Source: an uncultured Muribaculaceae bacterium (GTDB lineage: Bacteria > Bacteroidota > Bacteroidia > Bacteroidales > Muribaculaceae). Taken from it: 30,545 nucleotides of DNA. The notes beneath the pieces were generated by a model, which was not told the DNA's origin, made no database searches, and saw only the letters and a list, made by a program, of their open reading frames with translations. Below are positions 1 to 7,705 of the stretch, piece after piece; position 1 is the stretch's first letter; each line of letters opens with the position of its first letter. Location of the stretch: positions 1-30,545 of the forward strand of contig CAQFOZ010000028.1 of the NCBI GenBank assembly GCA_948788915.1, written 5' to 3'. Both the position numbers and the translations under genes were made by a program.

Positions 1-21
1 GAGTAGGTAACCGCCGCCTTG

Positions 22-56
22 AAGGGGTCCGTCATACGACGGACCCCTTTTTTTTT
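22..56 (+). terminator. Intrinsic terminator of an upstream gene
   Basis: A perfect 12-bp stem (22-33 pairing with 38-49, core GGGGTCCGTC) closes a 4-nt loop and runs into an uninterrupted T tract to 56. It ends a transcript that enters from left of the window. The first 20 bases hold no recognisable gene end. Confidence 0.9.
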
Positions 57-99
57 GCCCTTGCCCGCATCCGCTATTTTTTTCGTCGAATATTCTTCG

Positions 100-107
100 T
101 ATATTTG
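100..107 (+). promoter_or_regulatory. Bacteroidota -7 promoter box
   Basis: TATATTTG fits the Bacteroidota -7 consensus TAnnTTTG and lies about 50 nt before the ATG at 156. No clear -33 TTG is visible; the upstream region is T-rich. Because the box covers the in-frame TTG at 105-107, that TTG cannot be the translation start if this promoter is used. Confidence 0.6.
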
Positions 108-155
108 CGGGTTATTAGGTTTTTGATAAGAATATCGAATAAATATTTTTCGATT

Positions 156-3100
156 ATGCTAAGTAGAAGATATAATCTTGTCAATAATGTGTGTGGCTGG
201 ATAGTTTTCGCTATCGCACTTGTCACTTATTGGCTTACCCTCGAGCCCACGGCTTCTTTCTGGGACTGTGGCGAGTTTATTATCCAGGCAGACAAGCTTG
301 AAGTAGGTCATCCGCCGGGCAACCCTATTTTTATGCTGACGGCCCGTTTCTTTGCTAATTTTGCGGGCTCGGATGTTACTAAGATCTCATTAATGGTAAA
401 TGCCATGAGCGGTCTGCTTTCCGCTTTGACGATCCTTCTCCTTTTCTGGACAATTACCCATCTGGTAAGGCGTCTCATTGTGAGAGATAGTGACACACGT
501 TCATCTGATGATTCGGCAGAAAACAAGAGTCGCAAGTCTAAGGATATCTCCTTGACCCAATATTTATTGATTATGGGTAGTGGTGTTGTAGGCGCGCTTG
601 CCTATTGTTGGAGCGATACTTTCTGGTTCTCGGCTGTGGAAGGTGAAGTCTACGCTTTTTCCTCATTTTGCACGGCACTTGTCTTTTGGCTGATACTTAA
701 ATGGGAAAACAGGGCCGATGACCCGCACTCTGACAGATATCTGATAATGATCGCTTATGTGATAGGTATCAGTGTGGCTGTGCATTTGCTAAACCTGCTA
801 TGTATCCCGGCAATCGTTCTTGTGTTTGCCTATAGGAAGTACAAGAATATGAATCTTGTGAAATCGCTGATGGCGCTTGGCGTGTCGTTCGTGATTATAG
901 CTTTGGTGTTATTCGGACTTGTTCCCGGCTTCATAAAGATGGCTCAGCAGTTTGAACTTTTGTTCGTGAACGGTTTAGGTCTGAGCTATAATTCAGGAGC
1001 ATTGTTCTATGCGTTTCTCACTGCCGGTGTCTTCATATGGGCACTTTATTCTTTATGGCAGCAGAGATCGGCACTCATGATCCGAATCTCCTTTATTCTT
1101 GCTGTTGCTCTCTCCGGTATGTTCTTTATGGGCAGCGGCTGGATGATAGGCATAGCGCTTCTTATACTGCTGTGCGCATGGTTCTATTATATTAAGGATA
1201 AAGGAATCCCGGTAAGAGTTTTGTCGAATATAATGTGGAGTATTGCGGTTATATTCATAGGATATTCCAGCTATGCGCTCATACTTGTCAGATCGAGTGC
1301 AGACACCCCCATGAATCAAAATTCACCAGACAATGTATTCGATCTTGCCTCATATCTTAACCGTGAACAGTATGGAGAGAATCCTTTGATTTACGGGGAG
1401 ACTCTATATTCCGGTCCGATGAAGAAACAGATGGGTATAACTTCCGATACAGTGGCCCATCGTGAAGACGGTTCGGCAGTGGTGGCAAATTATCCTGTAT
1501 ACGATCAGGTTGTAGAGAAAGGAAAGCCTCAGTATGTAAAGGGTGTGAGAGGGGCTGTGCCAACATCGGAATATGCTTTTCTTGATCAAGGAGAGATAGA
1601 CAGAAATGCGAAGCTTGCAGCGAGAGGGAAAGACTATTACGTGAAGCGCGATTATAAGCCGGAAGTAAAGATGAATCCGGAGCTGAACATGCTTTTCCCA
1701 CGTATTTACAGCCGTATGCACCGCGATGCCTACCGTCAGTGGGTGACACTGGATACAGTATCTTCCAACATGAGGGAGATTTATGCGGTTGATAATGAAA
1801 CGGGAGAAAAGGTGCCTGAACTCGATTTGCAGGGCGAACCTTTTATCAACCAGATGACCGGGATGGTGAATTATCCCCAGAAACTTGCATATCGTCCGAC
1901 ATATCTCCAGAATCTGGAATATTTCTTCAACTATCAGCTGACACATATGTATATGCGTTATTTCATGTGGAATTTCGCAGGAAGGCAGAATGATGTGTTG
2001 AATCAGCATGGTGAAATGGATGCGGGTAACTGGATTTCCGGTATTCCCTTCATTGACAATGCACGTCTGGGAGACCAGTCGCTTCTTCCTGATGATCTCG
2101 GAAAAGGAAACAAGGGACATAATGTTTATTATTTCCTGCCCTTGATATTCGGACTGATAGGTCTTGTGTGGCAATCATTCAAGGGCAAGAGGGGAATCGA
2201 GCAGTTCTGGGTGGTTTTCTTCCTGTTCTTTATGACCGGAATAGCGATTGTACTTTACCTCAACCAGCCGCCAAACCAACCGCGAGACCGTGATTATGCA
2301 TTTGCCGGTTCGTTCTATGCATTTGCAATCTGGATTGGAATGGGTGTGGCCGGACTATGGCAGTTGATCCGGATGATTGCCGGAGAACGTAAAGTTGCGG
2401 ATAAACCTTATGTCGCGGCAGCTGTTTGCCTGGTAGGGTTAGCGGTTCCGTTGCAGATGGTAAGTCAGACATGGGATGACCATGACCGTAGTGGCAGGTA
2501 CGCTGCGAGAGATTTTGCGGTTAATTATCTTAATAGTCTGGAACCTAGCGCGATAATATTCTGTAATGGCGACAATGACACATTCCCGCTCTGGTATGCA
2601 CAGGAAGTGGAAGGTATACGTCCTGATGTCAAGATAATAAACTTAAGTTATCTTGCCTCTGACTGGTATGCAAACCAGATGAGACAGGAGAGTTATGAAG
2701 CCGCACCTGTGAATTTTACAGCTAAACCGGAAGATATAGCATACGGCAAAGCGGATGTTACTATTCTCGGGCGTGAGACAGCACCGGCAGATTTGTTGCA
2801 GAGTCTCAAACTGATATATTCAGGGCAGTCATATAACAAGGATTACCGTTATAACCAGTTCCCGTCAAGGGTAGTGACAATACCTGTGGATAAGAAAAAA
2901 GTGATTGAGCGAGATATTGTCGCAGCGAAAGACTCTGCGGAGATTGTAGATGAGATTGTGATAGACCTTGGAAGTGCTCCTGCAATTACCGGCAAGGGGT
3001 ATGTGAGTCTTGGCGAGTTGCTGATGCTGGATATAATAGCCACCAACGCAGCCAATGGCTGGGAGCGTCCGATTTATTGGTGTTCCACAGTCGGGAATGA

Positions 3101-4064
3101 ATATCATGTCGGATTGACCGATTATCTCCGTGGTGTGGGTATGGCCCATCAGCTTGTGCCTACACGACAGAGCGGAATTCCTGCCAGAGCTGACAGGGCT
3201 TACGATGTGGTGTTGAACTATAAATGGGGGGGTGCTGACAAAGCAACCGAGAAATGGGCTCCTTATTTTGATGAAACAGTGAGGAGAATACTTGTCACTA
3301 CAAGATCCTCAATGCTCGATGTGGCTCAGGAACTGATTTATGAAGGCGACAAGAAGGCTGCTGACGGAGACAGGAAAGGAGCTGAAGCGGAATATCGCAA
3401 GGCTCTTAAGGTGGCGGATTCCATGAACAGTAATCTTTCGGAAAATGTGAGCCGGTTCGGCGTGTCCGTGGCACTGACGTTGCCGGAGATCTACGGTGAA
3501 CTTGGAGACAAACTTGGAGATAAGAAATTGACCAAACGGGCTGTAGACATGCTTTGGAACCAGATGGAAAGGTTTATCCAATATGTGGTTTATCAGCAGA
3601 ACATAGCATTGAACTTCGGGAATGTTCCATTGACAATGGAATCACAATATATGCCTTATCAGTATTGGCATTTCATTGAGTTGTACAAGCAGTATGGCGG
3701 AGATGAAAAGAAACTGGATCAGTTGCTGAAACGCTACGGCTTTAATCAGAAGGATCTCAAGGCCGCGTATGACCATGCATATGGAAACGGCACCGCGGAT
3801 TCCTCTGATCAGCAATACAGCGTTGACGAATATATAGAAGAACTTGCGGCTGTGGCAAAGATTGTGAATGAGCTTGCCGCATTATCTCCCGAAGAATATG
3901 CGAAACGTCCACTGTCGGACCGTCAGTATGATACTGTTTATTACGAGGCATACCAGCAATATTTGAAAGCCGGAATAACAAAACAGGAGATGGATGCCAA
4001 TCCGGAAATACGTAAAGTTGATATGGCCCGGAGCAAGCGTCTTGCAGAATCCTATGGAATGTAA
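156..4064 (+). CDS. DUF2723/TMEM260-like protein O-mannosyltransferase candidate (GT117)
   Basis: A 1302-aa polytopic membrane protein of the DUF2723 family, which is related to human TMEM260, a protein O-mannosyltransferase (CAZy GT117). About nine membrane segments fill residues 10-400, a large extracytoplasmic stretch follows, then four more segments near residues 660-780, and finally a long soluble C-terminal part with a TPR-like helical stretch (around DKKAADGDRKGAEAEYRK). The first outer loop holds the family signature TLEPTASFWDCGEF (acidic D37 and E40) and GHPPGNP (51-57), where acidic catalytic residues of such C-type glycosyltransferases are expected. The frame opens at a TTG at 105, but I choose ATG 156 because the earlier start falls within the -7 box and family members begin near this point. 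It heads a co-directional run with a deacetylase and an epimerase, suggesting envelope glycan work. The acceptor protein is unknown. Confidence 0.88.
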   Translation: MLSRRYNLVNNVCGWIVFAIALVTYWLTLEPTASFWDCGEFIIQADKLEVGHPPGNPIFMLTARFFANFAGSDVTKISLMVNAMSGLLSALTILLLFWTITHLVRRLIVRDSDTRSSDDSAENKSRKSKDISLTQYLLIMGSGVVGALAYCWSDTFWFSAVEGEVYAFSSFCTALVFWLILKWENRADDPHSDRYLIMIAYVIGISVAVHLLNLLCIPAIVLVFAYRKYKNMNLVKSLMALGVSFVIIALVLFGLVPGFIKMAQQFELLFVNGLGLSYNSGALFYAFLTAGVFIWALYSLWQQRSALMIRISFILAVALSGMFFMGSGWMIGIALLILLCAWFYYIKDKGIPVRVLSNIMWSIAVIFIGYSSYALILVRSSADTPMNQNSPDNVFDLASYLNREQYGENPLIYGETLYSGPMKKQMGITSDTVAHREDGSAVVANYPVYDQVVEKGKPQYVKGVRGAVPTSEYAFLDQGEIDRNAKLAARGKDYYVKRDYKPEVKMNPELNMLFPRIYSRMHRDAYRQWVTLDTVSSNMREIYAVDNETGEKVPELDLQGEPFINQMTGMVNYPQKLAYRPTYLQNLEYFFNYQLTHMYMRYFMWNFAGRQNDVLNQHGEMDAGNWISGIPFIDNARLGDQSLLPDDLGKGNKGHNVYYFLPLIFGLIGLVWQSFKGKRGIEQFWVVFFLFFMTGIAIVLYLNQPPNQPRDRDYAFAGSFYAFAIWIGMGVAGLWQLIRMIAGERKVADKPYVAAAVCLVGLAVPLQMVSQTWDDHDRSGRYAARDFAVNYLNSLEPSAIIFCNGDNDTFPLWYAQEVEGIRPDVKIINLSYLASDWYANQMRQESYEAAPVNFTAKPEDIAYGKADVTILGRETAPADLLQSLKLIYSGQSYNKDYRYNQFPSRVVTIPVDKKKVIERDIVAAKDSAEIVDEIVIDLGSAPAITGKGYVSLGELLMLDIIATNAANGWERPIYWCSTVGNEYHVGLTDYLRGVGMAHQLVPTRQSGIPARADRAYDVVLNYKWGGADKATEKWAPYFDETVRRILVTTRSSMLDVAQELIYEGDKKAADGDRKGAEAEYRKALKVADSMNSNLSENVSRFGVSVALTLPEIYGELGDKLGDKKLTKRAVDMLWNQMERFIQYVVYQQNIALNFGNVPLTMESQYMPYQYWHFIELYKQYGGDEKKLDQLLKRYGFNQKDLKAAYDHAYGNGTADSSDQQYSVDEYIEELAAVAKIVNELAALSPEEYAKRPLSDRQYDTVYYEAYQQYLKAGITKQEMDANPEIRKVDMARSKRLAESYGM

Positions 4065-4120
4065 AAGCGCTTGCTATCGTTTAAGTTTGAATATTTACTT
4101 AAGAAACTATTTATATTTAA

Positions 4121-4732
4121 ATGTTTATTGAGCGGCCGCCGGAATGGATACGTAGAAAATTGAACGGTGCCCTTTTCAGAATGGAAGAGGGTGGCGGGAA
4201 ACGTGTATACCTGACATTTGATGACGGTCCTATTCCGGAGGTGACCCCACGGTTGCTGGATCTTCTTGACAGTTATGGAATCAAGGCGACATTTTTTATG
4301 GTGGGCGACAACGTCAGGAAGTATCCGGGACTCTATGAGGATGTAAAGAGACGTGGACACAGAATCGGGAACCACACAATGCATCATCTTCAGGGACTGA
4401 AGGAGAATTGTGAGAGATATGTGGCAGATGTGAAAGAGGCCTCTGGATATCTTGGGACCGATCTCTTCCGGCCTCCGCACGGGTGGCTGAGAAAAAGTCA
4501 GTTCAGCATCCTTTCACGAGACTACAGGATAGTAATGTATGACCTTGTGACAAGAGACTATAGCAAGCGTCTGACAGCAAGGGATGTTTTTGAGAATGTA
4601 AAGAGATATTCCCGTCCGGGGTCGATAATTGTGTTTCACGATTCTCTGAAAAGCCTCCCTCGCCTTTTTGACGCTTTGCCAAGAAGTATAGAGTGGCTCA
4701 GGGACAATGGTTATGAATTCGGGGTTTTGTGA
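4121..4732 (+). CDS. Polysaccharide deacetylase, NodB homology domain
   Basis: A 203-aa NodB-type (carbohydrate esterase 4) protein, predicted to remove N- or O-acetyl groups from a polysaccharide using a metal ion. All main motifs are visible: TFDDGP (D34, D35), the metal-binding NHTMHH (H85 and H89), RPPHG (R117-G121), a degenerate motif 4 (TRDY instead of the usual DW), and VFHDS with the catalytic-base position H173. It is little more than the bare domain. There is no clear signal peptide or membrane anchor, so export is not evident; a cytoplasmic or membrane-peripheral role is possible. It lies 56 nt after the mannosyltransferase-like gene and 80 nt before the epimerase, probably in the same transcript. 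The substrate cannot be read from the sequence. Confidence 0.88.
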   Translation: MFIERPPEWIRRKLNGALFRMEEGGGKRVYLTFDDGPIPEVTPRLLDLLDSYGIKATFFMVGDNVRKYPGLYEDVKRRGHRIGNHTMHHLQGLKENCERYVADVKEASGYLGTDLFRPPHGWLRKSQFSILSRDYRIVMYDLVTRDYSKRLTARDVFENVKRYSRPGSIIVFHDSLKSLPRLFDALPRSIEWLRDNGYEFGVL

Positions 4733-4812
4733 TAGTGTCAATATGCTTTTAATTGTCCGGTTGACTCAAGTTGTAACAAAAGTAAAATAGCAATATAGGG
4801 ACGGAAACAGAT

Positions 4813-5835
4813 ATGGAAGAGGGTAATGATAAAAAACGGGTTTTGGTGGTAGGCGCCGGTGGCTTTGTCGGAGGATTTCTTGTGTCCGAAGGTTTGAGGC
4901 GCAGTTATGAAGTCTGGGCAGGGGTCCGGGAGTCCACATCGCGCAAATGGCTTGCCGATGAGCGAATAAAATTTATTAATTTTAATTTTGAGGAGACTCA
5001 CGAAATTGCCGCGCAACTGAACGCGGCGCTTCCTGCAGACGAAAGATGGGATTATATCGTATACAATCTCGGAGCTACCAAAGTGACAACTTATTCGGAT
5101 TTCTCAAAAATTAATTATGAGTATCTGCGCCATTTTACTACTGCCCTGAAATCTGCAGACAAGATGCCTGAGAAATTTTTATATATCAGTTCTCTGTCTG
5201 CCATGGGGTGTGGAGATGAAAAGAATTATACTCCTTTTGACGAAACGATGATACCGATGCCCAACACCAAGTATGGCGCCTCCAAACTTAAAGCGGAAAT
5301 GTGGCTTGCGATGGATGGCATACCATACATAATATTTCGTCCGACGGGGATATACGGTCCCCGGGATCATGACTATTTTCTGATGTTGAAGTCGATAGCC
5401 AAAGGTTTTGATTTCTCAGTCGGTTTCAGACGGCAGATGCTCACATTCATATATGTGGAGGATCTTGCGGAAGCTGTATATGAGGCATTGAAGAAAGCTC
5501 CGGTGAAAGAGACTTACAATATATCGGAAGACAGATCGTATACTCAGGGGGAATTCCGTAAACTTGCCGGAAAACTTATGTCAAAGCGACTTGTGGTGCC
5601 GGTAAAAGTGCCGATATGGGGACTGAAAGCAGTTTCCGCCGTCGCGGAGAAATGGGGTGTCATGCGTCTGAAGCCCTCTACTTTGAATAGAGACAAGTAC
5701 CGAATTATGAAGCAACGAAATTGGAATGTAGACATATCCAAGGCCAAAAGTGCGTTCGGATTCAATCCGCAGACCTCGCTGGAGGAGGGGTTGCGCAAAT
5801 CTGTTGAATGGTATAAGAAGGAGGGTTGGCTGTAA
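4813..5835 (+). CDS. NAD-dependent epimerase/dehydratase (extended SDR)
   Basis: A 340-aa extended short-chain dehydrogenase/reductase. The Rossmann glycine motif GAGGFVG occupies residues 14-20. The catalytic pair Y154/K158 is in YGASK, preceded by serines in YISSLSAMG (S127-S129), and RPTGIYGPRD (176-185) is the usual nucleotide-sugar epimerase signature. No signal peptide or membrane segment is visible, so it is cytoplasmic. The C-terminal substrate-binding half ends with the typical TSLEEGLRKSVEWYK. Substrate is not determined; a nucleotide sugar or related alcohol is likely by family. It lies between the deacetylase and the DUF4271 gene in the same direction, which fits a sugar-modification role, though this order may reflect conserved Bacteroidales synteny rather than one pathway. 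Confidence 0.88.
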   Translation: MEEGNDKKRVLVVGAGGFVGGFLVSEGLRRSYEVWAGVRESTSRKWLADERIKFINFNFEETHEIAAQLNAALPADERWDYIVYNLGATKVTTYSDFSKINYEYLRHFTTALKSADKMPEKFLYISSLSAMGCGDEKNYTPFDETMIPMPNTKYGASKLKAEMWLAMDGIPYIIFRPTGIYGPRDHDYFLMLKSIAKGFDFSVGFRRQMLTFIYVEDLAEAVYEALKKAPVKETYNISEDRSYTQGEFRKLAGKLMSKRLVVPVKVPIWGLKAVSAVAEKWGVMRLKPSTLNRDKYRIMKQRNWNVDISKAKSAFGFNPQTSLEEGLRKSVEWYKKEGWL

Positions 5836-5887
5836 AGGGATCACGGAAGTATCGTTTTCGTTGTTGCGTATATAGACAATAGGTAGA

Positions 5888-6862
5888 ATGCAGGATTCAA
5901 TAAGACATACATCGGGTTGGGAGAGCGTAGACGAGGTTATGGTGCCGAGTCATACGCAAGAGAACCTTATTCCTGTCGGCATGAAACAGGAACAGACTGC
6001 ATTGCCGTCAAAACCGAAAATATGGCATGTCGCGGATGTTCGTAATGATTCACTTGCAAAGGTGCGTGAGGACTCAATAATCATAGCAAGGAATGATTCT
6101 CTTGCAAGATTGCAAAGCGGATATGGAATTGTTCTTGAAGATCCTTATTATATAGGGGATAAGGCGCGGGAGATTTCCGTAAAGAGAATTAATTCCTTTG
6201 ATGGCGGTATCTCCTGGATACTTGCATTGCTGGCTATTCTATTCTGTCTTGTTTGTTTTAAATCGAAAAGTAATTCCAAGTATTTCAGGCAACTCTTCAG
6301 GGATCTGAAAGAGACGAGGCTCCGTCATAACATGTTTGACAGTACAGTGAGGGAGAGTTCTTTCATGGTGCTTCTTAACATAACATGGATTGTATGTGCG
6401 GGAATATTGCTGTGGGATGGAGTCCGAATTTATCTTGATATGCATCAGGGTGCTGCTCCATCTGTTTCTCCGGTGATGGGGATAATGATCTGCACGGCAG
6501 TGGCAGCTGCGTATAAATTGTTCATGCATGTAGCTTATTGGGTGACAGGATATGTGTTTTCAGACGGGAAAACTACCCGGGAATGGATAAAAGGGGCAAA
6601 TTCCGCATCGGCTCTCGAGTCGATAGGCCTGTTTCCGCTTGCGCTCGCAGTGCTCTGTTATCCTGGAGGATTAGAGTGGGCGGTGATTATTGGAGCTATA
6701 CTGTTTGGAATGGGCAAAATGATGTTCATATATAAAGGAATAAGAATTTTCTTCAGTCAGATTGCTTCATTATTGCTTTTTTTGTATTATTTTTGTAGTC
6801 TTGAAATTATACCGTTGATTATTGCATTTGCCGGTGCTCTTCAGTTAATCAGAGTGATTTAA
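5888..6862 (+). CDS. DUF4271 domain membrane protein
   Basis: A 324-aa integral membrane protein of the Bacteroidota family DUF4271. The first ~100 residues are soluble and polar, with repeated short stretches such as VRNDSLAKVREDS and ARNDSLARLQS. After that come about six or seven hydrophobic segments, beginning with SWILALLAILFCLVCF and ending with the C-terminal LLLFLYYFCSLEIIPLIIAF region. I know of no biochemical role for the family. It sits 52 nt after the epimerase gene and 55 nt before hemD; this DUF4271-hemD pairing is, from my knowledge of related genomes, common in Bacteroidales. Start ATG 5888 follows an A/G-rich leader without a strong ribosome-binding site. Confidence 0.8.
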   Translation: MQDSIRHTSGWESVDEVMVPSHTQENLIPVGMKQEQTALPSKPKIWHVADVRNDSLAKVREDSIIIARNDSLARLQSGYGIVLEDPYYIGDKAREISVKRINSFDGGISWILALLAILFCLVCFKSKSNSKYFRQLFRDLKETRLRHNMFDSTVRESSFMVLLNITWIVCAGILLWDGVRIYLDMHQGAAPSVSPVMGIMICTAVAAAYKLFMHVAYWVTGYVFSDGKTTREWIKGANSASALESIGLFPLALAVLCYPGGLEWAVIIGAILFGMGKMMFIYKGIRIFFSQIASLLLFLYYFCSLEIIPLIIAFAGALQLIRVI

Positions 6863-6917
6863 GTGAATTGGGTAATTATCAGGTAATTACGAACAGCAGC
6901 GGTCTTTGATATATAGA

Positions 6918-7673
6918 ATGAGAATATTAATATCACAACCAAAACCCTCTTCTGAGAAATCTCCATATTACGATATCTGTAAAAAATATGGTGTGGAAAT
7001 GGTGTTCAGACCATTTATAAAGGTTGAGGGTCTTACAGCCAAGGAGTTTCGTCAGGCAAAGGTGAATCTTGCGGATCATACAGCAGTGATATTTACATCG
7101 CGCACGGCTGTAGACCATTATTTCCGTCTTTGCGAAGAGACGAGAGTAAAGGTGTCGGATTCGATGAAATATTTCTGTACAACAGAGTCCATTGCCCTTT
7201 ATCTACAGAAATACATTGTTTATAGAAAACGAAAGATATCATTTGGAAAGAACGGTAAGCTTGATGATGAGCAATTGCTTGCAGCATTCGCCAAGAATCC
7301 AGGTGAGAAGTATCTTTTCCCTATTTCTGATGTTCATAAAGAGAATGTTTCCGATTTGCAGAGCCGAGGGTTAGATGTCTCTAAAGTAGTGATGTACCGG
7401 ACGGTAAGCAACGACTTTCAGCCGGGAGAGGATCTTGATTATGATATGCTTGTATTTTTCAGTCCTTCCGGTATAGCTTCGCTTAAGAAGAATTTCCCTG
7501 ATTTTGATCAGGATGCGCGCCCGACGTTTATCGCGACTTTCGGCTCGACGACAGCCAAAGCAGTTGAGAATGCCGGTCTGCGTCTTGATGTTTCTGCTCC
7601 TTCTCCGGAAGCACGATCTATGCCGGAGGCAATAGATAAATTTTTGGAATCTAGAAATTTAGCCCAAAGATGA
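6918..7673 (+). CDS. hemD: Uroporphyrinogen-III synthase
   Basis: A 251-aa HemD-family protein that cyclises hydroxymethylbilane to uroporphyrinogen III, with inversion of ring D, in tetrapyrrole synthesis. It starts MRILISQPKPSSEKSPYYD and RPFIKVEG follows, the usual opening of Bacteroidota HemD proteins. The two-domain fold is suggested by the central FTSRTAV (around residue 55), the second-half VFFSPSGI segment, and FGSTTAKAVENAG near the C-terminus. HemD is poorly conserved, so the call rests on overall pattern and on its position after DUF4271. I choose ATG 6918; an in-frame TTG at 6906 would add only four residues. No other heme genes are present in the window. Confidence 0.85.
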   Translation: MRILISQPKPSSEKSPYYDICKKYGVEMVFRPFIKVEGLTAKEFRQAKVNLADHTAVIFTSRTAVDHYFRLCEETRVKVSDSMKYFCTTESIALYLQKYIVYRKRKISFGKNGKLDDEQLLAAFAKNPGEKYLFPISDVHKENVSDLQSRGLDVSKVVMYRTVSNDFQPGEDLDYDMLVFFSPSGIASLKKNFPDFDQDARPTFIATFGSTTAKAVENAGLRLDVSAPSPEARSMPEAIDKFLESRNLAQR

Positions 7674-7705
7674 GGTAAAAGCATCAGACAATAAGCTTCT
7701 GAAGC

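Noticed and set aside
105..155. N-terminal extension of the DUF2723 protein from a TTG start
   Set aside because: The TTG lies inside the TATATTTG -7 box, and the extension is not part of the family's N-terminus.
1404..2174. 256-codon minus-strand frame inside the DUF2723 gene
   Set aside because: It is antisense to conserved coding sequence, has no promoter, and the translation is rich in His/Cys/Ile with no domain.
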